Origin: Symbiodinium natans | Taxonomy: Eukaryota; Sar; Dinophyceae; Suessiales; Symbiodiniaceae | Assembly: GCA_905221605.1 (NCBI GenBank) | Contig: CAJNDS010002306.1 | Span: 304,501 to 368,500, forward strand | Direction of reading: 5' to 3' | DNA length: 64,000 bases | Shown: positions 23,942 through 35,093 of the stretch, piece after piece | Numbering within the stretch: position 1 is the first letter of the stretch | How the letters are laid out: the number at the start of each line of letters is the position of its first letter | The notes under the pieces: model-generated | Databases searched by the model: none | What the model saw: the letters and a program-made list of their open reading frames with translations, nothing else | Told to the model about the DNA's origin: nothing | Made by a program: the position numbers and the translations under genes

Positions 23942-24073
23942 GTTGAGTTGCAGCGCGAGCTGACAGAGCTGCGTGCTGCGGAGGCCCTCTTTCTTTCCAT
24001 GCAGACCGCCCGCAAAGGGGGCGAAGACCGTGCAAGCACTTGGGAGGCAAATTTGGAGCTCAGGCTATGGGAT
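23942..24073 (+). CDS. Candidate coiled-coil exon 1
   Basis: Follows CAGGCAG and reads VELQRELTELRAAEALFLSM, then a charged stretch ending LELRLWD at a GTAAGA donor: 44 codons, phase 0. The heptad-like spacing of Leu and charged residues predicts a coiled coil. The next candidate exon begins at GACCGACAGG after only 49 nt, short for an intron, so the junction is tentative. No family recognised. Confidence 0.4.
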
Positions 24074-24122
24074 GTAAGACCTTCCCTTCGGCCCCACCTC
24101 CCTGAAACTCAACAGCACGAAG

Positions 24123-24220
24123 GACCGACAGGCCGCAGAGCTCGAGGGAAGACTCAAGAAGAGCCTGGAAATGGAGGCCCGACTCAGAGTCTGGTTCTTC
24201 TCAGAGCCTGGTCTTTCAAA
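24123..24220 (+). CDS. Candidate coiled-coil exon 2
   Basis: Starts after CGAAG|G (AG|G acceptor) and reads DRQAAELEGRLKKSLEMEAR, continuing the coiled-coil composition of 23942-24073 in matching phase. The downstream donor is not clear. Confidence 0.35.
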
Positions 24221-24410
24221 GTAGTGACAGGAATGCTTGCCCAGAATGGTAGTGCAAATTCAAGAAGGAGTATGAATCAACAACAAAGGCGATGAGAATG
24301 GGAATGACAATAACGGTACAGTACAGATAGGTCGAACGCAGGAAGTTTCGGAAATTACGTCATAGTAAGCCGATGCGAGCAGCTGATGATCTCCATTGGT
24401 CGGTCCTCAG

Positions 24411-24458
24411 GCAAAAGTGGAAGCCAAGCGGCTTCTGCTCGAAGTGCGGAATGTGCTG
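24411..24458 (+). CDS. Candidate coiled-coil exon 3
   Basis: Sixteen codons between CCTCAG and GTGCGC reading AKVEAKRLLLEVRNVL. Amphipathic helix, probably the same protein as the two preceding candidates. Confidence 0.35.
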
Positions 24459-24669
24459 GTGCGCCCCAGTAGGGCTGAGCAGACTTTTCCTTCTTGTACC
24501 AGTGCGCTTTGCCACTCCACAGAGCCTGACGACTTGACTTGCCATGGTGCTCGCAGGATGCTTGGGACGCTGAGCATTCGGGAACGCGGGGCCACACATA
24601 GAGCAAAAACGCCGGTGCCTTTTGCACCTGTGTCAAGCATGTCAGCTTCTCGGTATGCACGAAAGCGTT

Positions 24670-24880
24670 GGAGCTCTCGCCATCGTTCGTGGTGACAAGT
24701 TTCCTGTTAGTCTTCTGGAGACCTCAGTTATCAATGGAGCCTTCGTTATACCCGCTACGTCCAGGCTTCAAGGCCCGGCGGGGGTGGTGGTCGGGGAGCC
24801 TTATGGAAAGTCCCCGTCCCATTCTTACGTTTCGGAAGTGCAGACCTTAAGCCTCTCGGTCTCATCTCGCGAGCAACGGA
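24670..24880 (+). CDS. Candidate exon, unknown protein
   Basis: Open frame with RGDKFPVSLLETSVINGAF and GPAGVVVGEPYGKSP, protein-like and free of repeats. Boundaries unclear. It may belong to the same gene as the coiled-coil exons upstream. Confidence 0.3.
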
Positions 24881-24925
24881 CCTGCTGCCTTCGTGGGTGT
24901 TTTTTCTTCTGATGTCCGTCGCCAG

Positions 24926-25095
24926 GCTTGCCTCTGACCCTTGAGGTGTATCTTACGGACTCAGACCCGAACAACAACCCTAACCCTCCAAGGGACTTTC
25001 TGCAAGTGCTAGCTCCGAGCCCGCTCTCAAGGTTAGAGCTTGCAATAGCGGCAGATGAGGAAGATCAGAGCAAGAGCAATAGTGGAAATACTGTC
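24926..25095 (+). CDS. Candidate exon, unknown protein
   Basis: Begins after CGCCAG and reads LPLTLEVYLTDSDP, FLQVLAPSPLSRLELAIAA and DEEDQSKS. Acidic at its end. No family recognised; donor not certain. Confidence 0.35.
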
Positions 25096-25699
25096 CACAG
25101 CTGGCCAGGCATGATTACCATGCATGGAGCAGTGGCCAGTGTACCCGTAGCGATTGTAGTTCAGTAAACGGTCAGGGCAGAGAGGAATTTTGTATTTCTG
25201 AAGAACCAGCAGCCAGTGCATGTCAACGGGCAAGGGGTTGCCTTTGAGCTGTTCCGCTTGTTCCACTGCGATGCATGGTTGATCAGCCATGGCAGACGGA
25301 GGAGGCGCCACACATCGGCTAGAATGGCTCTTTGTATGTGCGGCTGCGCTTCCATTGATAGAACACCCTGGGCTCGCAACTCAGCCCCGCGCAGCGTAGG
25401 CACGCACAAGCACGCCACATTCCTGGAACAGTTTCACTTTCGGGCTGCTAGCCCAATGCGCGCGCCAGCCATCGGCATGCAGCGGTGTTGCATGCACCTA
25501 GACGTGGAAGCCCATGTTCCAACTCCAGGGACGAGTGCTCTAACCCATCTCAAGGCAGGAAATAGCACCACGTGTCTTTTTCAGCGGTCATCTTTCTCGG
25601 GTGAGGTTTTTAACAGCTTGTTGCGGCCTTTCTCATGGGAGGACACGCAGCTGCATCCGCAGTAGCAGCCAAGTTGGCCAGTGCCAGCAAAGGCGGCCA

Positions 25700-26620
25700 C
25701 AGGGTGAAAAGGGATAGCACGCAAGCCGAGTTTGGACCAACGAGCTTTGCAGGTTAATTAACAAATGTCGCTAATTCTTGTGTCTCACTGAAGAGGGATC
25801 TGGACTTACTCTGGCTAATTGTTGACGAAGGGTCATCGTATCCACTATCCACATATACATACCCGTGTCGGCCTAAACATCAAACAGCCCCAACTACTCC
25901 AATTGGATTAACGCAGGTCCAACCAGTTCCGTCTTATTGACTTTGGTTGAACGCCACAAGTTACACGACAGCTCGTCGGTTGAATGGTTCTTAATGCGTA
26001 TACAAGTTCCAAAAGATCTCTCAGGCCAAGCCTCACTTCTTCCAGCAACAGTTGGTTAAGTAAGACGAAGTCCTCTTCACAGCTTGCCGCTGCAATGCAT
26101 AACTAAGCAGCTAAATTTGTCTGAAACTGATACCGCCCCAGGCTCGTGAATTGCGAATGCATTCTCTAAATTCTTCCGGCTTACCCAAGAACCCTAAACT
26201 CTAAACCGCCCAAAACCCTAAACTTTTCGTGGCCGGATGGGCTGACAGGAGGTTGAGTTTCATGAAGCGCAGCTAGGACAGATGAAGACCAGAGTTCGTG
26301 TGGTGAAGCCAAGTAAGTGGTTTTCAGGAGGTGAGCTAGTGAAGCCGTACCTCCTCTTTCACAATCTCAAGAATTTGAACTACGAGCAACTTCCATGACG
26401 AACCGCGCACACCACAAGTTCCTGTAACATCATTCTGCTACTTCAGCATTTACTGAACTGTAGCCAGGTCCAACCACATGAGGCTCATCCTTGCAAGTAC
26501 ACAGTGCTAAGGGTAAATGGACTTCACCAAGAAAGGCGACTGTGCCGCTCCATGAAGATGCCCGAGCAAGTAGATCAGTTGAAATGAAGCCTGTTCCATG
26601 CCCAGCGGACCTACCTAAGC
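25700..26620. other. No gene seen
   Basis: Mixed, mildly AT-rich sequence with a short CCCTAAA-like patch near 26190-26225. No exon with convincing composition was found. Confidence 0.4.
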
Positions 26621-26744
26621 CCACTTAATTGCACACTGAACTCATTGAAGTAGATGTATCAGATGACTACAGCTTAGTGCCATATAAATGGGCATACAAT
26701 ACATACGTACATATATGTAAATGCACATATAGTGCTGTGAGTAT

Positions 26745-26790
26745 ACATGTACATATATATATATATATGGTACCCCCCCCCCCCCCCCCG
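26745..26790 (+). repeat. (TA)n followed by a poly-C tract
   Basis: ATATATATAT at about 26752-26768, then about 16 C at 26774-26790. Confidence 0.9.
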
Positions 26791-26917
26791 ATGACCTACC
26801 CTTTTTCGCCTTGTCTCAAGTCACCCTGCTGCGCTGCAAGCAAACTCGGTGTGCAATATAGCGTATTTCCTAGGGCGTAGACCAAAATACAACTAAAATC
26901 GCATACACGGGACAGTA

Positions 26918-27112
26918 GAAAAACCAAAAATACCAAAACCAAAAAAACCAAAAAAAAACAAAAAAGCAAAAAACACCAATTTTCCGGAACTCTCAGGAAT
27001 CCCTATGAGGCTTCTCCAAGAGTCCCGGAAAATTGTTTTTTTTGGTGTTTTTGGTTTTGTTTTTTTTGGTTTTTTGGTTTTAGTATTTTTGGCTTTTTTG
27101 GTTTTGGTATTT
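26918..27112. repeat. A/T-rich foldback repeat
   Basis: CAAAAAACACCAATTTTCCGG (26963-26986) faces the near-inverse CCGGAAAATTG...TTTGGTGTTTTT (27025-27048). The pairing continues outward through AAAACC / GGTTTT runs over roughly 70 bp on each side. Loop about 40 bp. Confidence 0.7.
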
Positions 27113-27139
27113 TGCTTTTTGGTTCGCCTTCACGGTCTT

Positions 27140-28260
27140 TTAAGTGTGCTTGTGCTAATTGTGCTTTTCAGAATAGTATACAAGTGGTCTTTCTAGTGTT
27201 TCAGAACTATTTGTTTCGTTATTATGTACGTAGAACCGCTTCGCTTCTTTTTCAACTAGTGTTTAGTGCATCTTTTGGTTGTACTCAAGTGTAGTAGACC
27301 TTCTTCAGCCATTACTTGGTGCTCTGGTAGCTCAGTTCGCATGGGTAATATTTGCCTGGTAAAGCGATTAATGATCTAGAAGCAGCATTTGCAATACTTG
27401 TCTTGAGAAAAAGCATTTATTGCTTGGAATTGTTTGCTTAAAAAGTGACTCCTACTCGTCCAGGGATACCCAAAAACCTATAATCCAAACTTCACCAGAG
27501 ATTCTTCTGAAAAGCTTGCGCTTTTGGATGTTTTTTTGTATTTGTGAATTTGCTTGTGTATGGCCTTCTTGTGCATTTTTTAAGCCTGATTGTGCAAGTT
27601 GTGTTTTTCAAACATAGTATATAAGTGGTCTTTATTGAATACTTCACACATCTTGTTTCATCGTTATGTAAGTAGAACCCCTTCTATTTCCATTATTGTG
27701 CATTTTTAATCTTGCTTATGCAAATTGTGCTTTTCAGACATAGTATATAAGTGGTCCTTTAAATGGTGGTATTCACTTGAGTCAAATTGGGCTATTTGCT
27801 TCATACTTACTCTAGTAGCTAAATTTGCATAGAATGGTTATTTCAAAAATAAAAAGCTTCGTGAATATGTAAACATAAGGTATTTCAGTGGACTTTTCAG
27901 ATAGTATTTGATTCATACTTTGCCTAGTACAAACACAATTGTATAAATACAGTCGTTGCTCAACAAAGCATTATTTGCCCTTTAAACGCACACTTTGCCA
28001 TATTTTGGTTGAGAATGGTGTCTATTTCGTATCTTGGTTGGGTATGCTCCTTTAAATAGTATTCACTTGAGTCAAATTGGGCTCTTTGCTTAATAATTAC
28101 TCTAGTAGTTAAATTCGCATAGAATCAAGAAAAATGTTTCACTATTTGATTAATACTTTTCCTCGTACAAACACAATTGTATAAATAATTTATTTGCTCA
28201 ACAAAACATTAATTGCCCTTTTAAACGCACAATTTGCATAGAAAAAGCACAGATCTAAAC
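27140..28260 (+). repeat. AT-rich island of interspersed direct repeats
   Basis: Base composition drops sharply. Three copies of a motif like TTGTGCTTTTCAGACATAG (about 27155, 27598, 27726), each followed by TATA(C/T)AAGTGGTC. Two copies of a unit of about 200 bp (27765-27995 and 28040-28235) share TTCACTTGAGTCAAATTGGG, AGTACAAACACAATTGTATA and GCCCTTTAAACGCACA. No reading frame of note. Could be an AT-rich satellite, a matrix-attachment-like region or an element fragment. Confidence 0.75.
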
Positions 28261-28454
28261 ATCTAAATACAGCATTGTCCGCTTCAGATTCAAAATGTAG
28301 ATTAATCCAATGCTGGCTCATCGGGGTCTGTGAGGTGGGTGTCCCAGTAACAGTCCTTCATTACCCGGTGATTAACTACGCGACTTTTGGGCCCTCGTTG
28401 TTGTTTTTTGTTAAAAAGGCCTAAAAAGGCCTAAAAAGGGTAGGTCGCTGGGGG

Positions 28455-28535
28455 GGGGTAGAGTATATATATATATATCATATATATACACATATTTCTA
28501 TACGTATATATATATATATATATACATATATACAT
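28455..28535 (+). repeat. (TA)n microsatellite
   Basis: ATATATATAT blocks interrupted by CATA and CGTA. Confidence 0.9.
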
Positions 28536-28715
28536 ACACAGGTAGATATAAACATGTACTCATTAATATACACACATATGTGTAGGAGGCGTCCCTGGAC
28601 CTTTGCTGAAACCCGAAAGCGCCCTAAGCCGAAACCCTCAACTTGTACCAGGCCGGGCTCAGGTTGCCGAGGATCCCCAGGAGAAGGTGGGGCCTGTGAG
28701 CGGCGCGAGGCTAGG

Positions 28716-28800
28716 TTTAGGATTTAGGGTTTAGGGCTTAGGGTTTAGGGTTTGGGTTTCGGGTTTATGGTTTAGGGTTTAGAAGGATTCAGAGTTTAGG
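28716..28800 (+). repeat. Interstitial telomere-type array (TTTAGGG strand)
   Basis: About eleven degenerate units (TTTAGGG, TTTGGGT, TTTATGG). Confidence 0.9.
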
Positions 28801-29619
28801 GGTGTTCCTTGGCGGTTTGCATGTTTGACTACACTCAGTATTACATCAGCCGGCTGTGTTCGTGGCTAAAATGTGCTTCGCTGCCCACTCTTGCATGGCT
28901 CAAATGGAAGGGCCACTAACATCACAGTGTCTCAGACCTTGATCGTGGCTTAGCGTTTCTTGGCCAGGAGGCGAGACAGGTGCAAGAGTGGGACGTTGAG
29001 GCCGCCATTCATGATGATTCAGGGGTTGACTCATCCATGACTGTGACCCGATGGATTAGATCCGGGGCAATGCTTCAGGCCATGTCTTTTCCTGTTCAAT
29101 GAAAGAGCTGTTCAACGAAAGTAAGAACCGCACTGCTCGCTGCTTTAGACATCTTTAACAACTTAGTCGTTTGCAAACAGTCAACCAACCGCAGCTGTCA
29201 AGAAGTTAAGAAGAGCAGCTGCGCTCGCAGCAGCTGCTTTGTGCTTCCAACGTGCAAGCAGCGCGCTTATGCATTCAAGACTTGGACCAGCAGCATGCTT
29301 GTAGCAGTCAGTACACACAAAAGGCGCAGGTCACATGCACATGCACATGACGGCATATAAGTGGCTTGAGAAGCTGCCGTTTGTGTCTACATACTTTGGT
29401 CACACTTATGCCTTGTAGTGCTTTACCTGTCATTTGGTCGAACGGCATTGGTTCAGATCTCTCAGACCTTGATGCTTTTTGAAGGAGTCTCCACTGTGGG
29501 CAAATCGCACCAAACTACTGCAAGCAACACATCATTGACAGTAGAAGCAGGCTCGAAGCGCCGTCTCGTCAGCAAACCCAGCGCACTGCCCACATCATCA
29601 ACTTCATTTGCTTTGCTTC

Positions 29620-30005
29620 CGTTATCGTCACGATCACCATCACCATCACCGTTATTATCATCATCACCATCGACATGATCGACATCATCATCGTCATCAT
29701 CAGTAGCAACATTAAGACCCAAGGTGAAGAACACTGAGAATCATAACCGTTGTCACCGTCATCGTCGTCAACGTTATCCATTCGTAGATCATCATCTGTG
29801 TTGAAGTAAATGTTGGTGTTGTATTACTGCTACTGCTTTTGCAAATGCTACTGCTACTGCTACTGCTACGGCCACCCGTACTGCTACGCCGACGACTACT
29901 ACTATGACTACGACGAAGACTACGACTACTACAACTTCGACTACGACGAGTAAGACGAGTATGAGCACGATGACTACGATGACGACGACTACTACGACCA
30001 TAGCT
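29620..30005. repeat. Trinucleotide repeat block (ATC then TAC/GAC)
   Basis: ATC/CATCAT repeats at about 29625-29705, then TACTGC and CTACGA/GACGAC repeats at about 29820-30005. The minus-strand aspartate-rich and plus-strand threonine-rich frames are products of the repeats. Confidence 0.85.
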
Positions 30006-30189
30006 AGTCCTACTTCCCAGTATCGTGGGAAGCACGGTCGTTTGTGCTATTCTTGTGATCATCGGCACAGCCAAAGTGATCGTTGCCGTTATGATGACCA
30101 CTGTTCCAGGCAAGTTGTCGATGTTGATGGTGATGACGATGAGAATCGTAGTACTGTACTCCAAATCAACTCTGAGTACTGACACTCAG

Positions 30190-30342
30190 AATGGGAGGAG
30201 AAGATTGATGCCATCGTAACGAACATTTGGAATGTCGAAATCGCTGAGAGATGCAGCGAGGTGCGCAGGCGGTGGCGCCAGAACTTCTCGCGGCAACATG
30301 AGCCACTGTGGCATGGCAGCAGGCATAGCGATTCATTGTTTT
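30190..30342 (+). CDS. Candidate exon, unknown protein (LWHGSR)
   Basis: Starts after ACACTCAG and reads WEEKIDAIVTNIW, NVEIAERCSEVRRRW, then SRQHEPLWHGSRHSD before a stop at 30341. Good protein composition. LWHGSR recalls the NAD-binding HG(S/T) signature of PARP catalytic domains, but the rest does not match well, so I do not name it a PARP. Probably part of the same gene as 30449-30661. Confidence 0.45.
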
Positions 30343-30448
30343 GAGGTTTCAGGGGTTGCTTGGGGCTGGGATTCTGCCGAAAAGCTTCACTCGCACTACC
30401 CTGCAGCAACTGACTGCTCGCTCGGTGGCTAGTGTTCCAGGCTGCAAG

Positions 30449-30661
30449 AATCCCCAGCTCAGATCACGATATGAGCTCCTTGAGGCCTTCGTTGTGATGA
30501 AACCTGCACCTAAAGCACGTTGCGACCCATGCCCTAGATTCCTAGATCGCGCCTTGATTCCTGCTGATGATGCTTTCGTATCTGAGGAGCCAGCCGCAGG
30601 GCCAGAATCCTGCCGATGTGTCCTTCACAAGGCGGCAACCGGACTAACCGAAATATATTAA
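30449..30661 (+). CDS. Candidate terminal exon, unknown protein
   Basis: Follows GCTGCAAG. Seventy codons in phase ending at TAA, reading NPQLRSRYELLEAFVVMKP, ...RFLDRALIPADDAFVSEEP and ...VLHKAATGLTEIY. No repeats, balanced composition. No family recognised. AT-rich sequence follows, fitting a 3' untranslated region. Confidence 0.45.
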   Translation, partial: NPQLRSRYELLEAFVVMKPAPKARCDPCPRFLDRALIPADDAFVSEEPAAGPESCRCVLHKAATGLTEIY

Positions 30662-31332
30662 TATTAAGACTGTCAATATATGTCTATTATTGATATGATT
30701 ACAGTAGCAAGTGTGATGAATATTCTTAACCTATTAGAACTCTTAAATTCTTAGTATAGGCATTCGTAGCATTCTGATTTTGATTCTTACAAATTGGAAT
30801 CTACGTTACATGGAGGGCCTGGCGCAAGTGTTGTACGCTTGGCCGAAAGCCCTAATGCTGGCGCGGTACTGTGGGTAGTTCTTTCTCGGTCTGCCTCTAT
30901 TACAAGAAGCCGATGTCCCGTGCAGGGAAACCGTGACAACCACAAAACAGAAGATCTCCATGTTGTTCTGAGCTAGCTGCTAGCTCTGTGCCTGCATGGT
31001 TGCATGAAGAACTTCTTTGGTGGTGGGTCCATTGAAGTCGTTTAAGTAAAGGCGCCCCAACGAGGTTCCGGCTTGACTAGTGGGACTCCAGAATTGGCTG
31101 CAGGTGGCTTTGCCCCACCAGCCGCATCCACGACAGACAAGCCTGCCACGGAATTAGGCGCCGGAATTTTGTTGTCGTGGCATCGAAAGCGAGTATCTCT
31201 GTGCGTGTGTTTCTTATGGCAGATGCGAACTGCCCCGCCCTTTTCGATTCGTCGCACATAGCCTAAGTCCACGTCAAGTCTTGCACAACTGTTCAGAGAA
31301 GCTCAACACAAGATACTTGGCTAAGTAGACCT

Positions 31333-31581
31333 GAGTCACTTGCGCAGCAGTGTTCAATGCAAGCCAGGAACGCTCGCATGCAGGAGGCCGGTGGTCTGCG
31401 TGGGATCGCACACAAGGAACTCTCCAAAGCTCTCGTTAAGCAGGTCTGGGCTGTCGAGGCTCGACAGAGCTGGCACGAGAAGCATCCCAAGCCAACGCCG
31501 GCACCGCAGAGATTACTGTACGCTTTTCAAGGTTGGATTTCAGGTTTCAGCCCAGGAGTTTTTGGTATGGTCTTGTGGTGA
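31333..31581 (+). CDS. Candidate exon, helical protein
   Basis: Open from a GAG at 31333, reading ESLAQQCSMQARNARMQEAG, then HKELSKALVKQVWAVEARQSW and HEKHPKPTPAPQRLLYAFQG. The first part predicts long amphipathic helices. Splice ends not certain; family not recognised. Confidence 0.4.
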   Translation, partial: ESLAQQCSMQARNARMQEAGGLRGIAHKELSKALVKQVWAVEARQSWHEKHPKPTPAPQRLLYAFQGWISGFSPGVFGMVLW

Positions 31582-32223
31582 CCCGCATTCTTACCGTGGC
31601 TCAAGATGAGACACAGCCCAAACTCTTCTTTGCTCCAGCTCGGAAGTACTCCTGAAGTCCTGAAGTCCCCCCCTTGCAAGCCAAACGAGGCTGTCTAAAT
31701 TTGGCGCAGCGGAGTGGTTGTGTGAAGATTACTGTAGCCGTCTAACTGAGCAGACCGTAGAGTCATGCGGAGTCCGTAGACTCCAAAGCCCAGGTGGAGG
31801 GAGAAAGCCGTTGACTTAGCGCTGCCCTCGTGAGCTTCCTGCCGCCCTGGAGTCGGCCCTGTTTGACCCTATGAACCAAAGGAGAACAAGGAGGAGAGGG
31901 GTTTTGAGGCAGTCACCAGGGAGAAGATGAGGCTGTCCAGACTCACCGGCTAGAAAGCCCAGAGTGGAGTTCCCTCCGGGAGCGGCGCAGCAGGGCCTGC
32001 AAAAGCGAAGTGCCCCCGGAAGCCCGTTTTCAGTTGCGATGTTATAAGTATACGTTTTTGTCTTGTGCAGCTACGTATCATATCCTGTCTAGCCCCTGAG
32101 GGTGTCTTGCTTGTCGCATCATCTTTTCTCCCCCCGTTTTCACTGGGTCCCTGAGGGACTCTTGCGGCCGGGGGATTGCTTACTGTATCCCACCCAGCAA
32201 GAGCATGATCACGGCATCTGGGG

Positions 32224-32325
32224 GGTTTTCGAACATCAGGGACCCCTAATTCCCTAATATAAACCCCCAATAGTAGGATTCCCTTATTATAAGGACCGCA
32301 ATAAGGTCCCCCTAATATCGTAAAC
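32224..32325 (+). mobile_element. MITE-like hairpin, family M1, copy 1
   Basis: Ends GTTTTCGAACAT / ATATCGTAAAC are near-inverse. The interior shares AATATAAACCCCCA, TAGTAGGATTCCCTTAT and AAGGACC with the M1 copies at 39440 and 49576 (the latter inverted). About 100 bp. Confidence 0.7.
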
Positions 32326-32984
32326 TTTCAATCTAGCACTGTATGGGAGCTGATGCTGATCCCAAGCTCTGGATGATGCCATGGTCATGCTTGGGGAGGG
32401 TCCTGTCCATTCATTAGGCGCCCGCCAGCCAGCACATTCTGTTGCTCCGCGGTCTAGAGCGCTTGTCCGAGCGTAACCTGCCTCAGATATTCCCATCCCG
32501 AAGCTCCTCCTCGCATGGCTGGTTGGCGCAGTATCTGTCTCATTGCGAGAAGCATTCCTGAGCATAAGGATGAGTCTGCAAGCCGGATTTCATTTGGCAG
32601 GCCATGCCCCACCCAACCCCATCCGTATCCGTGTGGACCTCACACACCTTAGCGCTCACATGCTCTCTTGCGGACTCTTGCGGCTGGAAACGCCAGACGT
32701 CCGGCAGATGAGATGACAGTTGCCTACAGCCACGCCTTGCTCCTGAGATGCTGAATCGGGTTGAGGGCTTGATACCCCCCCTTATACCCCCCCGAGCTGT
32801 AATCATAACACCAATAGTAACAAGAGTACCAATATTACTAGCAGAGATAGTAAGACTACTAAAGGAGACGGTACGCATGTGGATCCAGGCTTGGCTTGGC
32901 ATTTGCCTTCGACCACCTTTAAGGTGAGAGGCGACAAATAGCCACCAGGCAGTGAAAACAAAAAGAACGCACGCACTGCAGCTG

Positions 32985-33006
32985 GGTTTAGGGTTTAGGG
33001 TTTAGG
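32985..33006 (+). repeat. Short telomere-type array (TTTAGGG strand)
   Basis: Three TTTAGGG units. Confidence 0.9.
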
Positions 33007-33895
33007 AGCCGTGCAAGACCAGAGGTCAGGCCCTGAACTGGATCCTGCAATCGAGAAAGTTTTTGCATGCAGTACAATCACCTAACGAAAGTACCTAAGC
33101 ACCCTGCATCTTCCTCATAGTCCACCTCCAAATTCTCCAAGACCGGCGACAGTGGCAAGAGCAACGCATTTCGCTCTACAGACATGTCTGCCAACGGCTC
33201 CCGGCAGAATTTGGCTTGGAAGACAGCGCGTAATGCGGGGCGCGGTGCTGCGCATGGCAAAGCCCGTGGGAGGGCTTTTGGGAATCGGCTCGAGTGCGAT
33301 TTGAGGGTACGGAGGCAGCAAAAACAGAGCACAAGGTCGAACTCGGTGCTGAGTTCGTAGTGGTGAGTTGTAGACGCGGGAAAGTTGCACGCCCCATCCC
33401 CTCCCGTTGATCAACAGCAAAAGCAAACATTCTGTACTTGCACATTCCTAAAAGAAGGAATCCTTACAAGGTCCCTCCCAAAGAAGCCCGACTTTCTGCA
33501 TCTCCATGTGGTGATGACTAGTGACCTCTTGGGCAGCTGCCATCCTGCCCCCCTGCTGGAGGCAATTCGACTACGTGGTCGTTGGTTCCAGCCTGAGTGC
33601 TTCGCAAACGGAGCATTTTTTTTTGTTGGGGGGGGGGGGGGGCATCCGCCGGATGGGCAACTTGGATGTATTCGACTTGCCGGGTGCCTCAAACCTACGG
33701 GTTGAAGCCCAGGAATGCCAAGCTTGGGTACATTATAGTAGAAGCCAAAAAGTTGGAAACTCAATAGCCTCAATCCCTTGGAGTAAAGTATAGGGAATTC
33801 CAGCACTACTACTTGTCCTTAAAAAGGGTTTCCACTGGATTTCAGATCAACTGTTGAGGTGGAGTTTTCCGTGGAGTTGACCGTGTTTATTTCAG

Positions 33896-33945
33896 GTCGA
33901 TGTGGCGGTTCTTTGGGTTGCTCATCTTGGCGACATGCTCTCCAA
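33896..33945 (+). CDS. Candidate internal exon (17 residues)
   Basis: Flanked by TTTATTTCAG and GTAAGT, both good splice consensus. Reads VDVAVLWVAHLGDMLS plus two bases. A TTTAGGG array begins 25 nt into the downstream intron. Family not recognised. Confidence 0.45.
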
Positions 33946-33967
33946 GTAAGTCAGCCCCCTCTCAGAA

Positions 33968-34045
33968 AAGAGGGTTTAGGGTTACGGTTTAGGGTTTAGG
34001 GTTTAGGGTTTAGGGTTTAGGGTTGAGGGTTTAGGGTTTAGGGTT
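33968..34045 (+). repeat. Interstitial telomere-type array (TTTAGGG strand)
   Basis: About ten units with one TTGAGGG, starting just after the donor of the 33896-33945 exon. Confidence 0.95.
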
Positions 34046-34569
34046 CGCACCATGACCCCGGCAGTTGAGGCGGCGGCAATGCCGCGGGATACGCCTGCCG
34101 GGAGCTCCTCGGCCTGCAGAAGCGGTTAAGAGCCAGTTCCTGGGACCAGGCTTTCTGATGCGGTCAAAGCAGGTGGAAATTAGTCATAACAAGAAGTGAA
34201 CCATTCAATGCTCGCAAAAGCAACCACAGTCAGAGTTGGAAGTTTCAGCCCATAAACTCTAAACCCTGAACCTTGAACCCTACATGCAAGAGGGACGGGG
34301 GTTCTTCATACTGGCTTCTATGATCGCTTTCAGCTTGCCTGGCAGTACTTCTGTGGCAAGATAGAAGCCCAACATTGTGTGGTGTGCTATGCAGTGGCAC
34401 CAGTGCGTGGAAAGTGCGAAGGTCGCAGCCGTGACTTGGTTTTGCCGTCCACACTTCGCCCAGAAAAGGTCGTGCAGTCGGACAGTCGCTGCAAGACATT
34501 GCTCTGTCCATGGCCACCATGGGCGCACCACGCATCCTTCCGGCCACGCGCGAGTGGGGAAGGTTTTCA

Positions 34570-34608
34570 CCCTAAACCCTAATTCCGAAACCCGAAACCC
34601 TAAACCCT
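34570..34608 (+). repeat. Telomere-type array (CCCTAAA strand)
   Basis: Five degenerate units (CCCTAAA, CCCGAAA). Confidence 0.9.
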
Positions 34609-35035
34609 CTTTCAAACACCTTGAAGCAATTGAAGGTTCCGGTCTGTGAGAGCTCAGGTTTGCTGCCCAGGGGGTAGCAGCAAGCAAGGTCGCCGTAGCA
34701 TCTTGGCTCTTGATTAGATCGAGGGCACCGGAAGTTCTAGGGCCGCTTAGGGTGGGCTGTTTCAGTGCTTCGTCAGTCCCAACTACTGTACCTGCCGCTG
34801 TTGTGTTGTGATGTTATCAAACGCAGTTACTTTTAATCCGCCCCCCCCCCCCCCTCCCCAGTTTGGAAATAACCCTTGAATAGGCGCTGCGCCTGTGCCA
34901 GGTGACTGCCGAACCAGTCCCACCATACGAGCGACCGGCTCTTACCAAAGCGTACCTCAGCCAAAGCAACAAGGGAGGGAGCTGAACTTGCACATTCCTG
35001 CGACGAGAGGGGCACGAGACGAACCCGAGATGTTG

Positions 35036-35093
35036 GTTTAGGGTTTAGGGTTTAGGGTCTAGGGTCTAGGGTTTAGGGTTTAGGGTTTAGGGT
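35036..35093 (+). repeat. Telomere-type array (TTTAGGG strand)
   Basis: Eight units including two TCTAGGG. Confidence 0.95.

Noticed and set aside
27320-27365. tRNA A box-like TAGCTCAGTTCG
   Set aside because: No B box downstream; could be a decayed SINE head but unsupported.
29462-30182. Asp-rich, Ser-rich and Thr-rich frames on both strands
   Set aside because: Trinucleotide repeats.
30190-30342. PARP catalytic domain suggested by LWHGSR
   Set aside because: Only the HGSR-like tetrapeptide fits; the surrounding helices and following residues do not.
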